From the NCBI GenBank assembly GCA_000341795.1, contig AODO01000030.1, positions 1 to 64,000 on the forward strand: a DNA stretch of 64,000 nucleotides. The letters are read 5' to 3'. The translations under genes were made by a program, and so were the position numbers. This stretch comes from Rhodococcus triatomae BKS 15-14. Its GTDB lineage: Bacteria; Actinomycetota; Actinomycetes; Mycobacteriales; Mycobacteriaceae. The notes under the pieces are model-generated. The model was not told where the DNA came from. It saw only the letters and a list, made by a program, of their open reading frames with translations, and made no database searches. This document shows, in pieces, positions 1 through 10,017 of this stretch. Numbering within the stretch: the stretch's first letter is position 1; each line of letters opens with the position of its first letter.

Positions 1-29
1 CCGTTCAGTCGATCTGATCGACTGAACGG
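1..29 (-). terminator. Hairpin downstream of ung
   Basis: Arms at 1-12 and 18-29 are perfect reverse complements (CCGTTCAGTCGA) around a 5-nt loop. The hairpin starts 32 bp beyond the ung stop codon, in ung's reading direction, so it is a likely transcription terminator. There is no clear T-tract inside the window. Confidence 0.55.
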
Positions 30-61
30 TTCCGTTCATGCCGGTGAGAACCGGGCGGGAA

Positions 62-757
62 TCAGGGCAGGCGCCAGTCCACCGGCTTCTCGCCTCGCTC
101 CGTGAGCAGCTGATTGACGCGGCTGAACGGCTTCGATCCGAAGAAGCCGCGGGAGGCGGACAGCGGCGAGGGGTGCGCGGATTCCACACACGGGGTGTCA
201 CCGAGCATCGGCTTCAGCGTCGCCGCGTCGCGCCCCCACAGGATCGCGACGAGCGGCCGCGGGGTGCCGCTCGGATCGGTGCGGGCCACGAGGGCGTGGA
301 TGGCCTGCTCGGTGACCTCTTCCCAGCCCTTGCGACGGTGGGACGCGGCCTGGCCCGGCTGCACGGTCAGGACCCTGTTCAGCAGCAGGACACCCTGCTC
401 CGCCCACGGCGTCAGGTCACCGTTCGACGGCGTCGGCAGCCCGAGATCGGTTCCGAGTTCGGTGTAGATGTTCGCCAGGCTGCGCGGCACCGGCCGGACG
501 TCCGGCGCGACCGAGAAGCTCAGCCCGACGGCGTGGCCCGGTGTCGGGTACGGATCCTGTCCGACGACGAGCACCCTGACGTCGTCGAACGGCTGCGTGA
601 AGGCGCGCAGGACGTTGTCACCGGAGGGAAGGTAGCCACGACCCGCGGCGACCTCCTCGCGGAGGAACTCTCCCATCTCGGTGATCCGGCCTGCGACCGG
701 CTCGAGCGCCGACGCCCATCCGGGGTCGACGAGATCGGCGAGCGGGCGCGGCGTCAT
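62..757 (-). CDS. ung: Uracil-DNA glycosylase, family 1
   Basis: Removes uracil from DNA to start base-excision repair. The 231-residue protein has the water-activating motif GQDPY at residues 66-70 (catalytic Asp68) and the minor-groove loop HPSPLS near 195-200, both diagnostic of family 1 UDG. The ATG at 757 is chosen because [10 protein letters not shown] matches the family N-terminus; a longer upstream reading would add about 45 unconserved residues. The gene follows thiL on the same strand after 37 bp, the arrangement remembered for M. tuberculosis Rv2977c-Rv2976c, so the two are probably co-transcribed. The motifs leave little doubt about identity. Confidence 0.97.
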   Translation of the reverse strand: MTPRPLADLVDPGWASALEPVAGRITEMGEFLREEVAAGRGYLPSGDNVLRAFTQPFDDVRVLVVGQDPYPTPGHAVGLSFSVAPDVRPVPRSLANIYTELGTDLGLPTPSNGDLTPWAEQGVLLLNRVLTVQPGQAASHRRKGWEEVTEQAIHALVARTDPSGTPRPLVAILWGRDAATLKPMLGDTPCVESAHPSPLSASRGFFGSKPFSRVNQLLTERGEKPVDWRLP

Positions 758-794
758 CAGGTGGTCCTTGTGTGGATCGGCATGAGTGCACACC

Positions 795-1979
795 CTATCG
801 GGACCGGTTACGGCCGAAGCTCTCCCAGCCGGCGGCACCGGTTCGTTCCCGGCCACCGACGAGGACACCCGCACCGACCGCGGCCGAGGCACCGCCTCGG
901 ACGTCCGTATCGTTCAGCACGACACCGATGCGCCGCCAGCCGTCGGGCAGTTCCACGCCCGGTGGGAACGTGGCTGCGAGTGCGTGGTCCTCACCACCGG
1001 TCAGCACCCAGGCGTCCGCGTCGTCCCCGAGTTCGTCGGCTGCTGCCCGCAGCACCTGATCCGGTTCGAGCGCCGCTGGATCGAGATCCATCCGCACGCC
1101 CGATGCGGCGCAGATGTGACCGAGATCGGCGAGCAGCCCGTCGGAGACGTCCGTCATGGATGTCGCGCCCGCCTCTGCCGCGACCGGGCCACTACCGTAG
1201 GGCGGTTCCGGAACACGATGTGCGGCAACCACTTCGGCGTGTCCGTCGAGTCCCGCGGCGAGAACGGCGAGCCCGGCCGCCGACCATCCGAGCCGACCCG
1301 CCACGGCCACCTGATCTCCGGCGCCGGCCGTGGATCTCAGCACCGCATCGCGTCCACGAAGGTCACCGAGGACGGTGATCGAGAGCACGATCTGGTCCGA
1401 CTGCACCGTGTCACCACCGACGACGCCCGCGCCGAGGCCCTCGGCTTCGGACCAGATTCCGTCGGTGAGCGCATCGAGCACCGCGACCGGTGTGTCCGGC
1501 GGACAGCCGAGCGAGACGAGAAAAGCTGTGGGCCAGGCGCCCATCGAGGCGATGTCGGCGCCGTTCTGCGCCACCGCCTTGCGCCCGATCTGCTCGGGCG
1601 CCGACCAGTCCAACCGAAAATGCCTGCCCTGCACCAGCATGTCCGAGGACACCACCACGCGCCCGTCGGTGGCGCGGACGACGGCCGCATCGTCGCCCGG
1701 CCCGAGCAGCGTGGTGTCGGGCTGGTCACGACCGGAGACCGCCCTGTCGATCACGGCGAACTCGCCGAGTTCTGCGACGGTCGCGTCGGCCGGGGAACGG
1801 GACTCCCCGGTGGAGTCGGAGGTGTCGATGACGAGCCTTTCGTCCGGTTCGGTCGCGGTACCCTGGGGACGCGGCCGGGAATCGACCCGGCCGAGAACTA
1901 CGGACCAGGGCCATCGCGACTCTACCGAGGCCGCGACGCACTGTGCCGGGAAGGGACCTTCGGTGGCGCAGGCATACAT
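795..1979 (-). CDS. thiL: Thiamine-monophosphate kinase; start uncertain
   Basis: Phosphorylates thiamine monophosphate to thiamine diphosphate, the last step of cofactor synthesis. The AIRS/PurM-type kinase signature is clear: [10 protein letters not shown] near the N-terminus, then [35 protein letters not shown] and a C-terminal GGEDHALAA. The family's N-terminus normally begins about 20 residues before the LGEFAVIDR block (near 1760). No in-frame ATG, GTG or TTG exists there; the nearest upstream is the ATG at 1977-1979, giving 394 residues and overlapping the divergent gene at 1963. A non-canonical start or a later GTG inside FAVIDR are alternatives. Function is secure, the 5' end is not. 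Confidence 0.88.
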   Translation of the reverse strand: MYACATEGPFPAQCVAASVESRWPWSVVLGRVDSRPRPQGTATEPDERLVIDTSDSTGESRSPADATVAELGEFAVIDRAVSGRDQPDTTLLGPGDDAAVVRATDGRVVVSSDMLVQGRHFRLDWSAPEQIGRKAVAQNGADIASMGAWPTAFLVSLGCPPDTPVAVLDALTDGIWSEAEGLGAGVVGGDTVQSDQIVLSITVLGDLRGRDAVLRSTAGAGDQVAVAGRLGWSAAGLAVLAAGLDGHAEVVAAHRVPEPPYGSGPVAAEAGATSMTDVSDGLLADLGHICAASGVRMDLDPAALEPDQVLRAAADELGDDADAWVLTGGEDHALAATFPPGVELPDGWRRIGVVLNDTDVRGGASAAVGAGVLVGGRERTGAAGWESFGRNRSR

Positions 1980-2196
1980 CCTGATCCAGACCGAGGTGGG
2001 CAAGGCAACGACCATCGCCGAGCGGATCCGGCAACTGCCGGGTGTCGTCACCGCGGAGGATGTAGTCGGCCCCTACGACGTCGTCGTGCGCATCGACGGG
2101 CGAGCCGACTCCGGGCTGTCCCCGGTCGTGGCCGGAATCCAGCAGGTCGCGGGTGTCACCCGAACCCTCATGTGCGAGGTCCCCACGCCGGCGTGA
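1963..2196 (+). CDS. Stand-alone Lrp/AsnC ligand-binding (RAM) domain protein
   Basis: A 77-residue protein starting GTG with a GGAAGGG ribosome site a few bases upstream. It consists only of the RAM/ACT-like effector domain of Lrp/AsnC regulators ([31 protein letters not shown]) and has no helix-turn-helix, so it is unlikely to bind DNA alone. Single-domain proteins of this kind bind amino acids or modulate full-length Lrp partners by forming mixed oligomers; that role is inferred. It is divergent from thiL, and a similar small gene occurs beside thiL in other actinobacteria. Confidence 0.85.
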   Translation: MAQAYILIQTEVGKATTIAERIRQLPGVVTAEDVVGPYDVVVRIDGRADSGLSPVVAGIQQVAGVTRTLMCEVPTPA

Positions 2197-2245
2197 CTCC
2201 TGCGACCGGCCCTGTCCAGCGAACGAAACGGCACAGAACAGCACC

Positions 2246-2842
2246 GTGAACAACCCCGAGCCCGAGAACACCCCGCCGGCCGAGGCGAATGCCCGCCGCA
2301 GTCCCGCACTGATCGCCGCCGCCGTCGCGCTGCCGGTCGCGATGGTCGTCGGCATCGTCGTCGCCGCGGTCCTCGCGAACCGCAATCCCACGCTCGAACC
2401 GGTCGCGCTGGGATCGGTGCCCGCCCCGGGCGCGACATCGCCCGAGTGCACCGCGCTGATCGATTCGCTCCCGGACAACCTCGGCGACTTCGAGCGCGCC
2501 GAGCTGGTGGATCCGGCCCCGGAGGGTGCGGCGGCGTGGCAGTCCGTCGACGCCCAGGAGATCGTCCTGCGGTGCGGCCTCGACCGGCCGGCCGAGTTCG
2601 ACGCCGCGAGCGCTCTGCAACTCGTGGACGGTGTGCAGTGGTTGGAGGTCCCCGGCGGCGAGGGCGTCGACGCGAGCACCTGGTTCGCCGTCGACCGCGG
2701 CGTCTACGTGGCGGTCACCGTTCCGCACGGCCTCGGTCCGACACCGCTGCAGGACGCGTCCGCCGCGGTCGCGGGTGCGCTCGAGGCGAAGCCGATCGAT
2801 CCGGCTCCCCTGCCCTCGATCACACCCGCGCCCGGTTCCTGA
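2246..2842 (+). CDS. DUF3515 membrane-anchored exported protein
   Basis: A 198-residue protein with a short polar N-terminus (NNPEPENTPP), one transmembrane segment or uncleaved signal (about residues 19-42, ALIAAAVALPVAMVVGIVVA), and an extracytoplasmic domain with conserved Cys residues (SPECTAL, LRCGLD) and tryptophans. This is the DUF3515 family, matching M. tuberculosis Rv2980 by position and architecture. Function is unknown; the cysteines could form a disulfide outside the cell. The GTG at 2246 is chosen because it gives the short N-terminus. It converges on ddl with only 3 bp between stop codons, so no separate terminator fits there. Confidence 0.82.
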   Translation: MNNPEPENTPPAEANARRSPALIAAAVALPVAMVVGIVVAAVLANRNPTLEPVALGSVPAPGATSPECTALIDSLPDNLGDFERAELVDPAPEGAAAWQSVDAQEIVLRCGLDRPAEFDAASALQLVDGVQWLEVPGGEGVDASTWFAVDRGVYVAVTVPHGLGPTPLQDASAAVAGALEAKPIDPAPLPSITPAPGS

Positions 2843-2845
2843 CGG

Positions 2846-3952
2846 TCAGCGCAGGCCGGTGCCGCGTGCGAGGGCGGTGTCGACGAGGGTCGACACCAGC
2901 GCGCGGTAGTCGACGCCCGCCGCCTCCCACATGCGGGGGAACATCGAGATCGACGTGAAGCCGGGCATCGTGTTGATCTCGTTGATGACGGGACCGTTGT
3001 CGGTGACGAAGAAGTCGACGCGGGCCAGGCCCTGACAGTCGAGGGCGGCGAACGCCTTCACCGCGATGGCCCGGATCTCGTCGGCGACCTCGTCGTCGAG
3101 TTTCGCCGGGACGTCGAATTCGCAGATGTCGTCGAGGTACTTGGTGTCGAAGTCGTAGAAGGCGCCGTCGTCGTCGGTGAACTCGGGCATCCGGATCTCG
3201 GCGACCACACTGGCGCGAACGGAGCCGTCGGGGAACTCCAGGACCCCGCACTCCACCTCACGGCCGACGATCGCGGCCTCGACGATGACCTTGGGGTCGT
3301 GGGCCCGGGCATGCGCGATCGCGGCGTCGAGACCGTCCCAGGTGGTCACCCGGGTGATCCCGATCGAGGATCCACCGCGTGCGGGTTTGACGAAGACGGG
3401 CAGTCCCAGCATCTCCCGGTCCTGCGGGGACACGGTCGCGGTGCCGGGTCGGAGCACAACCTGGCGCCCGACCGGCAGCCCCTCCGCGGCGAGCAGCTTC
3501 TTGGTGAACTCCTTGTCCATTCCCGCGGCGCTGGCCAGGACACCGGGTCCGACGTACGGCAGGCCTGCGAGTTCGAGCATGCCCTGGATGGTGCCGTCCT
3601 CGCCGTACGCGCCGTGCAGGACGGGGAAGACCACGTCGACCGACGCGAGCACGCTGCCGGCCTGTTCGGAGTCGAGCGCGACGACGGCGCCGGACCGGGT
3701 CGGGTCCACGGTCAGGGTCAGCGCCGCGCCGGTCGCGTCCACCGTCGGAAGCGAACGACCGTCCATGACGAGAGCGGCGGGGTCGGACCCACCGAGGACC
3801 CAGGCGCCGTCGTGGGTGATGCCGATCGGCACCACCTCGTAGACCTCGGGATCGAGATTGCGGAGCACACTTCCGGCGGACACACAGGACACCGAGTGTT
3901 CACTGCTGCGGCCTCCGAAGACCACCGCGACCCGGGTACGAGGATTGTTCAC
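2846..3952 (-). CDS. ddl: D-alanine--D-alanine ligase
   Basis: Joins two D-alanines with ATP to make the dipeptide end of the peptidoglycan stem; cytoplasmic. The 368-residue protein has the N-terminal [14 protein letters not shown] motif, the ATP-grasp region ([14 protein letters not shown]), and the C-terminal Mg/ATP motif [10 protein letters not shown] followed by [10 protein letters not shown]. Length and motifs fit the actinobacterial DdlA type. It lies 64 bp downstream of gpsA on the same strand and may share its transcript. This is the target of D-cycloserine in mycobacteria; nothing here departs from the drug-sensitive family pattern at the motif level. Confidence 0.97.
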   Translation of the reverse strand: MNNPRTRVAVVFGGRSSEHSVSCVSAGSVLRNLDPEVYEVVPIGITHDGAWVLGGSDPAALVMDGRSLPTVDATGAALTLTVDPTRSGAVVALDSEQAGSVLASVDVVFPVLHGAYGEDGTIQGMLELAGLPYVGPGVLASAAGMDKEFTKKLLAAEGLPVGRQVVLRPGTATVSPQDREMLGLPVFVKPARGGSSIGITRVTTWDGLDAAIAHARAHDPKVIVEAAIVGREVECGVLEFPDGSVRASVVAEIRMPEFTDDDGAFYDFDTKYLDDICEFDVPAKLDDEVADEIRAIAVKAFAALDCQGLARVDFFVTDNGPVINEINTMPGFTSISMFPRMWEAAGVDYRALVSTLVDTALARGTGLR

Positions 3953-4016
3953 CCGGAAACCCTATCTGCCGGGGACCCGTGGAGTCATTCCGGCAGGTTG
4001 CTCACCGGACGGGTGA

Positions 4017-5015
4017 TCACTCGGACTTCATGCGGCGCCCGAGGAGCAGTCCGACGGCCTCGGGCACCGACAGCCCCTCGTGGCACACGCGGTGTACCGC
4101 CTCGGTGAGGGGCATCTCGACGCCGTGCCGCTGGGCGAGCGCCCGCACCGACGTGCACGACTTCACTCCCTCGGCGACCTGGCCGTGTGTGGCGGCCTGG
4201 GCGCTGGTGAGAGTCCCGCCCTGACCGAGATGCGCACCGAAGGTCCGGTTGCGCGACAGCGGCGACGAACACGTTGCGACGAGGTCGCCCACGCCGGCGA
4301 GACCTGCCAGCGTCGCGGGATTGGCTCCGAGTGCGGCGCCGAGCCTGATCATCTCCGCGAGGCCCCTGGTGATGATCGAGGCGTTGGTGTTCTCGCCGAA
4401 CCCGACCCCGGACGCCATGCCGCAGGCGAGCGCGATCACGTTCTTGCAGGCGCCGCCGATCTCGCAACCGACCACGTCGACGTTCGTGTACGGCCGGAAA
4501 TAGCCTGTTGCGCATGCCTTCTGGACGGCCTTGGCTCGCTCGTGGTCGGAGCAGGCGATCACGGTCGCGGAGGGCTGCCCGCTCGCGATCTCGCGCGCCA
4601 GGTTGGGCCCGGACAGAACCGCGATCCGGTCCTCGGCGGCGCCGGTGACCTCCTGGATCACCTGACTCATGCGCAGCAGGGTGCCCGATTCGATGCCCTT
4701 GGCGAGGGACAGCAGAGTCGAATCCGGTTCGACCAGCGGCGCCCACGTGGCGAGGTTCTCCCGGAGCGACTGGGACGGCACCGCGAGCACGACCAGGTCC
4801 GCGCCGTCGAGCGCGACCACGTGGTCGCTCGTCGCGGTCAGTGTGGACGGAAGTTCGATGCCGTCGAGATAGAAGGGGTTGGCGTGGTGGTCGGTGATGG
4901 CCGCGGCGACCTCGGGTCGGCGGGCCCACATCGTGACGTCGGTTCCGGCGTCCGCCAGCACCTTCGCGAACGCCGTGCCCCACGATCCCGCACCCAGTAC
5001 CGCCGCCTTCACCAT
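4017..5015 (-). CDS. gpsA: NAD(P)-dependent glycerol-3-phosphate dehydrogenase
   Basis: Reduces dihydroxyacetone phosphate to sn-glycerol-3-phosphate for phospholipid synthesis. The 332-residue protein begins with the Rossmann motif [17 protein letters not shown] and carries the family motifs [30 protein letters not shown] and [12 protein letters not shown]. The ATG at 5015 is preferred because it follows GGAGGG; a GTG at 5030 would add five residues. The gene precedes ddl and is divergent from fbiD, as in M. tuberculosis Rv2982c-Rv2983. Confidence 0.96.
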   Translation of the reverse strand: MVKAAVLGAGSWGTAFAKVLADAGTDVTMWARRPEVAAAITDHHANPFYLDGIELPSTLTATSDHVVALDGADLVVLAVPSQSLRENLATWAPLVEPDSTLLSLAKGIESGTLLRMSQVIQEVTGAAEDRIAVLSGPNLAREIASGQPSATVIACSDHERAKAVQKACATGYFRPYTNVDVVGCEIGGACKNVIALACGMASGVGFGENTNASIITRGLAEMIRLGAALGANPATLAGLAGVGDLVATCSSPLSRNRTFGAHLGQGGTLTSAQAATHGQVAEGVKSCTSVRALAQRHGVEMPLTEAVHRVCHEGLSVPEAVGLLLGRRMKSE

Positions 5016-5128
5016 GCGCCCTCCGACCACCCGACTGTGTTTCCGACGACACTAGTACCGGCCGCTCGGTTCGGGCCCGCGCGAACCGCGCCGACACCGC
5101 CGATGCGGCGGCTGGCAGGATGGCCGAC

Positions 5129-5791
5129 ATGAGCGCCGCACCCGCACCCCCGCAGGCCGCGCGCGCCCATGTGCTGATCGCGGTCAAGGACCTCCGGCAC
5201 GCGAAGAGCCGACTCGGCCCGTCGTTGACCGCCGACGAGCGGGCGGCGCTGACGCTGGCGATGGTCCAGGACACCGTGACGGCGGCATTCGCGTCGACGG
5301 CGGTCCACGCCGTCACCGTCATCACCCCCGACACGGTGGTCGCCGCTGCGGCCGCCGCACTCGGCGCCGCACACTTCCCCGACCGGGGCGAGGACGATCT
5401 CAATGCGGTGCTCACCGCCGCCGCGCGCACCGTGGGGCCCGGACGGGTCCTGGCGCTCCAGGGCGATCTCCCGTGCCTGTCGGGTGCCGAATTGACCGCG
5501 GCGATCGCCGCGGCCCGGCCCCTGCGGCGCGCGGTCGTGGTGGACCATCACGGCACGGGAACGTCCGCGCTGATCGCCGAGTCCCGCGACCTCGACCCCC
5601 GATTCGGACCCGACTCGGCACGACACCACATCGACTCGGGCGCAACGGCTTTGGACGGCCACTGGCCGGGCCTGCGACTGGACGTCGACACCCCCGACGA
5701 TCTCGCCGCTGCGGCCGCACTCGGGCCGGGTTCGGCGACGACACGTGCGCTGCTGTCGATGAACCACGCCGGTTCGTCACGCGGTCGTTGA
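5129..5791 (+). CDS. fbiD: 2-phospholactate/PEP guanylyltransferase (F420 synthesis)
   Basis: Makes the GDP-linked phosphoenolpyruvate or 2-phospholactate precursor used by FbiA for coenzyme F420. The 220-residue protein has the CofC/FbiD pattern: N-terminal VLIAVKDLRHAKSRL (nucleotide-binding Lys/Arg), LALQGDLPCL as the metal-binding loop, HHGTGTSALIA and LRLDVDTPDDL near the end. Position between gpsA and ppk matches Rv2983 (fbiD). The ATG at 5129 is chosen over an upstream ATG at 5120 because family members start close to the VLIAVK strand; both have AGGA upstream. F420 capacity is consistent with the putative F420-type oxidoreductase at 13077. Confidence 0.93.
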   Translation: MSAAPAPPQAARAHVLIAVKDLRHAKSRLGPSLTADERAALTLAMVQDTVTAAFASTAVHAVTVITPDTVVAAAAAALGAAHFPDRGEDDLNAVLTAAARTVGPGRVLALQGDLPCLSGAELTAAIAAARPLRRAVVVDHHGTGTSALIAESRDLDPRFGPDSARHHIDSGATALDGHWPGLRLDVDTPDDLAAAAALGPGSATTRALLSMNHAGSSRGR

Positions 5792-5854
5792 GAATTCACT
5801 CGACAAGCCCGCGTCCGATTGTCCCGTCATCACCATGTGGGGGATGATCGTGCG

Positions 5855-8062
5855 GTGAACAACGGTGAGGACGTGGGACGCGAATCGGTGCAGACGACGA
5901 CGGAGGAATCGGCCGGTGGTCCGGTCCCGGTCGTCGGCCATCTGCCGGTGATCCCGACCGCGCCGCCCGCAGCGACACCGCCGTCCGTGGACGGATCGGT
6001 CGCCCCGCTCCCCGACGACCGTTATCTCAATCGCGAACTGAGCTGGCTCGACTTCAACTCGCGCGTGCTCGCCCTCGCCGAGGACCCGTCGCTGCCGCTG
6101 CTCGAACGGGCGAAGTTCCTGGCGATCTTCGCCTCGAATCTCGACGAGTTCTACATGGTTCGGGTGGCCGGCCTCAAGCGCCGTGACGAGACGGGCCTGT
6201 CCGTGCGTTCCGCCGACGGCCTCACCCCCCGTGAGCAGTTGGCGCTGATCAACGAGCGGACCCAGGAGATCGCCGAACTGCACGCCCGCACCTTCGGGGA
6301 GCTCCTCCCCCGGCTCCGGGCCGAGGGCATCTCGATCATCCGGTGGTCCGATCTCGATTCCGAGGAAGCGGCCGATCTCTCGCAGTACTTCCAGGACCAG
6401 GTGTTCCCGGTCCTGACGCCGCTGGCGGTCGACCCGGCGCATCCGTTCCCCTACATCAGCGGGCTCAGCCTCAACCTCGCGGTGACGGTGAAGGACGCCT
6501 CGACCGGCGGCGAACACTTCGCCCGAGTGAAGGTGCCGGACAACGTCGATCGGTTCGTCCGCGTCACGCGCACCGGATCACCGTCGGGCATTCCCGCATT
6601 CCTCCCGATGGAGGCATTGATCGCGGCGCATCTGAACGTCCTGTTCCCGGGCATGGAGATCGTGGAACACCACGCGTTCCGCATCACCCGCAACGCCGAC
6701 TTCGAGGTCGAGGAGGATCGCGACGAGGATCTGCTGCAGGCCCTGGAGCGTGAACTCGCCCGGCGCCGCTTCGGATCCCCCGTCCGGTTGGAAGTCGCGG
6801 ACGACATGACCGAGCACATGCTCGAACTGCTCCTGCGCGAACTCGACGTCAATCCGGGCGATGTGATCCAGGTGCCCGGTCTCCTCGACCTGTCGTGTCT
6901 GATGCAGGTGTACGGCGTCGACCGACCGCATCTCAAGGACGCACCGTTCGTGCCGGCCACCCATCCCGCCTTCGGCGAGCGGGAAACCCCGAAGAGCGTG
7001 TTCTCCACCCTGCGCGACGGCGACATCCTCGTGCAGCACCCGTACGACTCCTTCTCCACCAGCGTGCAGCGCTTCATCGAACAGGCCGCCGCCGACCCGC
7101 AGGTCCTCGCGATCAAGCAGACGCTGTACCGCACGTCGGGTGACTCCCCCATCGTGAACGCCCTGATCGATGCCGCGGAGGCAGGCAAGCAGGTCGTGGC
7201 GTTGGTCGAGATCAAGGCCCGCTTCGACGAGCAGGCCAACATCAAGTGGGCTCGCAAGCTGGAACAGGCGGGCGTGCACGTGGTGTACGGATTGGTCGGT
7301 CTCAAGACCCACTGCAAGACGTGTCTCGTCGTTCGGCGCGAGGGGTCCGCCATCCGCCGCTACTGCCACATCGGCACCGGCAACTACAACCCGAAGACGG
7401 CGCGACTGTACGAGGACGTCGGGCTGCTCACCGCGGCCCCCGAGATCGGCGCCGATCTGACGGACCTGTTCAACACGCTCACCGGCTACTCACGCAAGTC
7501 CGAGTACCGCAACCTGCTCGTCGCCCCGCACGGGGTCCGGCAGGGGATCGTCGATCGGATCCACGGCGAGATCGAACACGGGCTCGCCGGCAGGCCCGCT
7601 CGAATCCGGCTGAAGGCCAACGCCCTGGTGGACGAGCAGGTGATCGACGCGCTGTACCGGGCGTCCCAGGCGGGCGTCCCCGTGCAGGTCGTGGTCCGCG
7701 GCATCTGCGCACTGCGCCCCGGCGTGCCCGGACTGAGCGAGAACATCGAGGTGCGCTCGATCCTGGGCCGATTCCTCGAACACTCGCGGATTCTGCACTT
7801 CGCGGGCGCCAACGAGTTCTGGATCGGCAGCGCCGACATGATGCACCGCAACCTCGACCGTCGCGTGGAGGTGATGGCGCAGGTGAAGGACCCGCGGCTG
7901 ACGCGTCAACTGGACGGAATCTTCGAGTCCGCACTCGATTCGACGACCCGATGCTGGGTGCTGCAGGAGGACGGGCACTGGGCGGCGTCCCCTGCCCGCG
8001 GCGAACGGGTGCGTGAGCACCAGGAGGAAATGATCCGCAGCCGCCGGACAAGCGGGGCGTAG
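5855..8062 (+). CDS. ppk1: Polyphosphate kinase 1
   Basis: Polymerises the terminal phosphate of ATP into inorganic polyphosphate, reversibly. The 735-residue protein starts with a disordered, acidic-proline stretch, then the N-domain motif [19 protein letters not shown], and the phospholipase-D-like core [15 protein letters not shown]. His486 in LKTHCKTC corresponds to the autophosphorylated histidine, followed by [17 protein letters not shown] and a second motif [14 protein letters not shown]. The GTG at 5855 has GGGGGA upstream; a TTG at 5819 is a weaker alternative. mutT1 follows after 21 bp, the order remembered for Rv2984-Rv2985. Confidence 0.97.
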   Translation: MNNGEDVGRESVQTTTEESAGGPVPVVGHLPVIPTAPPAATPPSVDGSVAPLPDDRYLNRELSWLDFNSRVLALAEDPSLPLLERAKFLAIFASNLDEFYMVRVAGLKRRDETGLSVRSADGLTPREQLALINERTQEIAELHARTFGELLPRLRAEGISIIRWSDLDSEEAADLSQYFQDQVFPVLTPLAVDPAHPFPYISGLSLNLAVTVKDASTGGEHFARVKVPDNVDRFVRVTRTGSPSGIPAFLPMEALIAAHLNVLFPGMEIVEHHAFRITRNADFEVEEDRDEDLLQALERELARRRFGSPVRLEVADDMTEHMLELLLRELDVNPGDVIQVPGLLDLSCLMQVYGVDRPHLKDAPFVPATHPAFGERETPKSVFSTLRDGDILVQHPYDSFSTSVQRFIEQAAADPQVLAIKQTLYRTSGDSPIVNALIDAAEAGKQVVALVEIKARFDEQANIKWARKLEQAGVHVVYGLVGLKTHCKTCLVVRREGSAIRRYCHIGTGNYNPKTARLYEDVGLLTAAPEIGADLTDLFNTLTGYSRKSEYRNLLVAPHGVRQGIVDRIHGEIEHGLAGRPARIRLKANALVDEQVIDALYRASQAGVPVQVVVRGICALRPGVPGLSENIEVRSILGRFLEHSRILHFAGANEFWIGSADMMHRNLDRRVEVMAQVKDPRLTRQLDGIFESALDSTTRCWVLQEDGHWAASPARGERVREHQEEMIRSRRTSGA

Positions 8063-8083
8063 GAACGGCCACAGGAGGACCCC

Positions 8084-9028
8084 GTGAGCTCGAAATCGGA
8101 TCGCTCCAACCAGAAGTCGGCCGCGGTGAAGGCGAACATCTTCGCCGCCGGGGCCGTCCTCTGGCGGAAGTCCCCGACCGACCCGTACGAGATCGAGATC
8201 GCCCTCATCCACCGACCGAAATACGACGACTGGTCGTTTCCGAAGGGCAAGCTCGACCCCGGCGAGATCCCTGTCGTCGCAGCGCGCCGGGAGGTCGAGG
8301 AGGAGACGGGGATGCGGGTCCAGTTGGGCCGGCACGTCGCGCGCGTCTCCTATCTGGTTCCGGGGCATCGCCGCCGCAAGCGCGTCGACTACTGGGCGGC
8401 CGAGGCACAGCGAGGCGAATTCGTGCCGAACGACGAAGTCGACGAGCTGCGCTGGTTGCCCCCGCACGAGTTGACGGGCGCGCTGTCGTACCAGGTCGAC
8501 GAGAAGGTGCTGCGGCGATTCCTGCAGGCTCCTGCCGACACCTCCACCGTCCTGGTGGTCCGGCACGCCAAGGCCGGTCGGCGCAGCACCTACAAGGGGG
8601 ACGACACCAAGAGACCTCTGGACAAGACCGGTCGAGCACAGGCGGAGGGATTGTCCGCACTCCTCCGCGCGTTCGGTGCGACCGAGATCCACTCCGCGGA
8701 CCGGACCCGCTGCGTGCAGACGGTCGAGCCGCTGGCCCGGGACATCGGCGCCGAGATCGCGCTCGAACCCGCATTGAGCGAAGAGGCGTACCGGGAGGAC
8801 CCGACGAGCGCGCAGGCTCTCGTCCGGAAGATCGCGGCTCGCGGCGGGGTGCAGGTGATCTGCAGCCAGGGCAAGGTCATCCCGGATCTGCTGCAGTGGT
8901 GGGCCGAGCGTGACGGGATCACCCTGCCCCCCGCGCGGAACAGGAAGGGCAGCACGTGGGTGCTGTCCCTGTCCGGCGGCATGCTGGTCGACGCACACCA
9001 CATCGACAGCGCGCTGCCGGAGATGTGA
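8084..9028 (+). CDS. mutT1: MutT1-type Nudix hydrolase fused to histidine phosphatase
   Basis: Hydrolyses oxidised nucleotides such as 8-oxo-(d)GTP and diadenosine polyphosphates, keeping the nucleotide pool clean. The N-terminal half (about residues 15-150) has the Nudix box GKLDPGEIPVVAARREVEEE; the C-terminal half (about 150-314) has the histidine-phosphatase RH motif in VLVVRHAKAG. This two-domain build is typical of mycobacterial MutT1 (Rv2985). The GTG start at 8084 is supported by AGGAGG 5 nt upstream. It is the last gene of a ppk1-mutT1 pair, closed by the hairpin at 9071. Confidence 0.96.
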   Translation: MSSKSDRSNQKSAAVKANIFAAGAVLWRKSPTDPYEIEIALIHRPKYDDWSFPKGKLDPGEIPVVAARREVEEETGMRVQLGRHVARVSYLVPGHRRRKRVDYWAAEAQRGEFVPNDEVDELRWLPPHELTGALSYQVDEKVLRRFLQAPADTSTVLVVRHAKAGRRSTYKGDDTKRPLDKTGRAQAEGLSALLRAFGATEIHSADRTRCVQTVEPLARDIGAEIALEPALSEEAYREDPTSAQALVRKIAARGGVQVICSQGKVIPDLLQWWAERDGITLPPARNRKGSTWVLSLSGGMLVDAHHIDSALPEM

Positions 9029-9070
9029 GCGCGCGGGTCACGGCCCGCGCGCGGCACACTGCGCAGACGC

Positions 9071-9110
9071 GAGAGAGGGTGTCGACGGTTTCCCGTCGAC
9101 ACCCTCTCTC
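9071..9110. terminator. Bidirectional terminator between mutT1 and hupB
   Basis: A perfect 18-bp stem (9071-9088 with 9093-9110) closes on a TTTC loop. It lies between the convergent ends of mutT1 (9028) and hupB (9123) and can serve both. Confidence 0.85.
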
Positions 9111-9122
9111 GTTGTCCGGTGA

Positions 9123-9863
9123 CTACCGCTTGCGAGCGGTGGTCTTCTTCGCGGGCGCCTTCTTGGCCGGAGCCTTCTTCGCAGGCGCTGCCTTCTTCGC
9201 GGCCGTGGTCTTCTTGGCCGCGGTCGCCTTGGTGGCGGTGGTCTTCTTGGCCGGTGCAGCCTTGGTGGCCGTGGTCTTCTTGGCCGCGGTCGCCTTGGTG
9301 GCGGTGGCCTTCTTGGCCGGTGCAGCCTTGGCAGCCGTGGTCTTCTTCGCCGCCGTGGTCTTCTTGGCCGCAGTCGCCTTGGTGGCCGTGGTCTTCTTCG
9401 CCGCGGTCGCTTTGGTGGCGGTGGCCTTCCGTGCCGTGGTCGCCTTCTTCGCGGGTGCAGCCTTCGCAACCGTCTTCTTCGCGGGCGCAGCCTTCTTCGC
9501 GGCGGTCTTCTTGGCCGCGGCGCGCTTCGCCGGAGCCGCAGCAGCCGAACCACGCTTGACGGCGGGGCCGGACGCGGGCAGCTTCTGCTTGCCGGCGATG
9601 ACGGCCTTGAACTGGGCGCCGGGCCGGAAGGCGGGCACCGACGTCGGCTTGACCTTCACGGTCTCACCGGTACGCGGGTTACGGGCGACACGGGCCGCAC
9701 GCCGACGCTGTTCGAAGACACCGAATCCGGTGATGGTGACGTTCTCTCCGGCGTGGACCGCGCGGACGATGATGTCGACGATGTGCTCGACCGCGTCGGT
9801 CGCGCTGCGTCGATCCGAGTCCAACCTTTCGGTCAGCTGATCAATGAGCTCTGCTTTGTTCAT
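9123..9863 (-). CDS. hupB: HU-family DNA-binding protein with long Lys/Ala/Pro tail
   Basis: Nucleoid-associated protein that bends and compacts DNA. Residues 1-90 are the HU fold ([40 protein letters not shown] split across that region). From about residue 105 the protein is a histone-H1-like tail of PAKK, TAAKK and ATKAT repeats ending TTARKR. This HupB/Hlp form is specific to Actinobacteria. The ATG at 9863 follows GGAGG. The tail is coded by tandem 66-bp DNA repeats (9201-9266 and 9267-9332, two mismatches), so length may vary between strains. A nested inverted repeat lies upstream at 9920-9999. Confidence 0.96.
   Translation of the reverse strand: MNKAELIDQLTERLDSDRRSATDAVEHIVDIIVRAVHAGENVTITGFGVFEQRRRAARVARNPRTGETVKVKPTSVPAFRPGAQFKAVIAGKQKLPASGPAVKRGSAAAAPAKRAAAKKTAAKKAAPAKKTVAKAAPAKKATTARKATATKATAAKKTTATKATAAKKTTAAKKTTAAKAAPAKKATATKATAAKKTTATKAAPAKKTTATKATAAKKTTAAKKAAPAKKAPAKKAPAKKTTARKR
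9201..9332. repeat. Tandem 66-bp repeat in the hupB tail
   Basis: Two adjacent 66-bp copies (9201-9266, 9267-9332) differ at two positions and keep the reading frame (22 codons each). Shorter degenerate copies of the same AKKTTATKA-type unit flank them. Confidence 0.85.
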
Positions 9864-9919
9864 TGGATGATTCCTCCGCAAACCAATGGCCCATTGACGG
9901 ACCGACTATCAAACACGGT

Positions 9920-9999
9920 AAACCGGAAACGGGCAAGAGTCTATGTGCCACGCCAATTCTCATGCCTTTCTCATCGGCGTGGCAACCCGTTTCCGGTTT
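9920..9999. repeat. Nested inverted repeat between leuD and hupB
   Basis: Outer arms 9920-9933 and 9986-9999 are a perfect 14-bp inverted repeat (AAACCGGAAACGGG). Inner arms 9946-9954 and 9976-9984 are a perfect 9-bp pair (TGCCACGCC). On the leuD transcript they would fold into one long stem with an internal bulge, ending 18 bp past the leuD stop, so a leuCD terminator is the simplest reading. It also lies upstream of the hupB promoter region and could be part of hupB control. Confidence 0.7.
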
Positions 10000-10017
10000 C
10001 CAATGTGCTTAGCGCCC

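Noticed and set aside
786-2249. Long plus-strand open frame over thiL
   Set aside because: It is Arg/His-rich, antisense to thiL and has no domain; an overlap shadow of the high-GC coding strand.
9140-9540. Repeat array resembling CRISPR
   Set aside because: The repeats are in-frame coding units of the hupB tail with no spacers and no cas genes.
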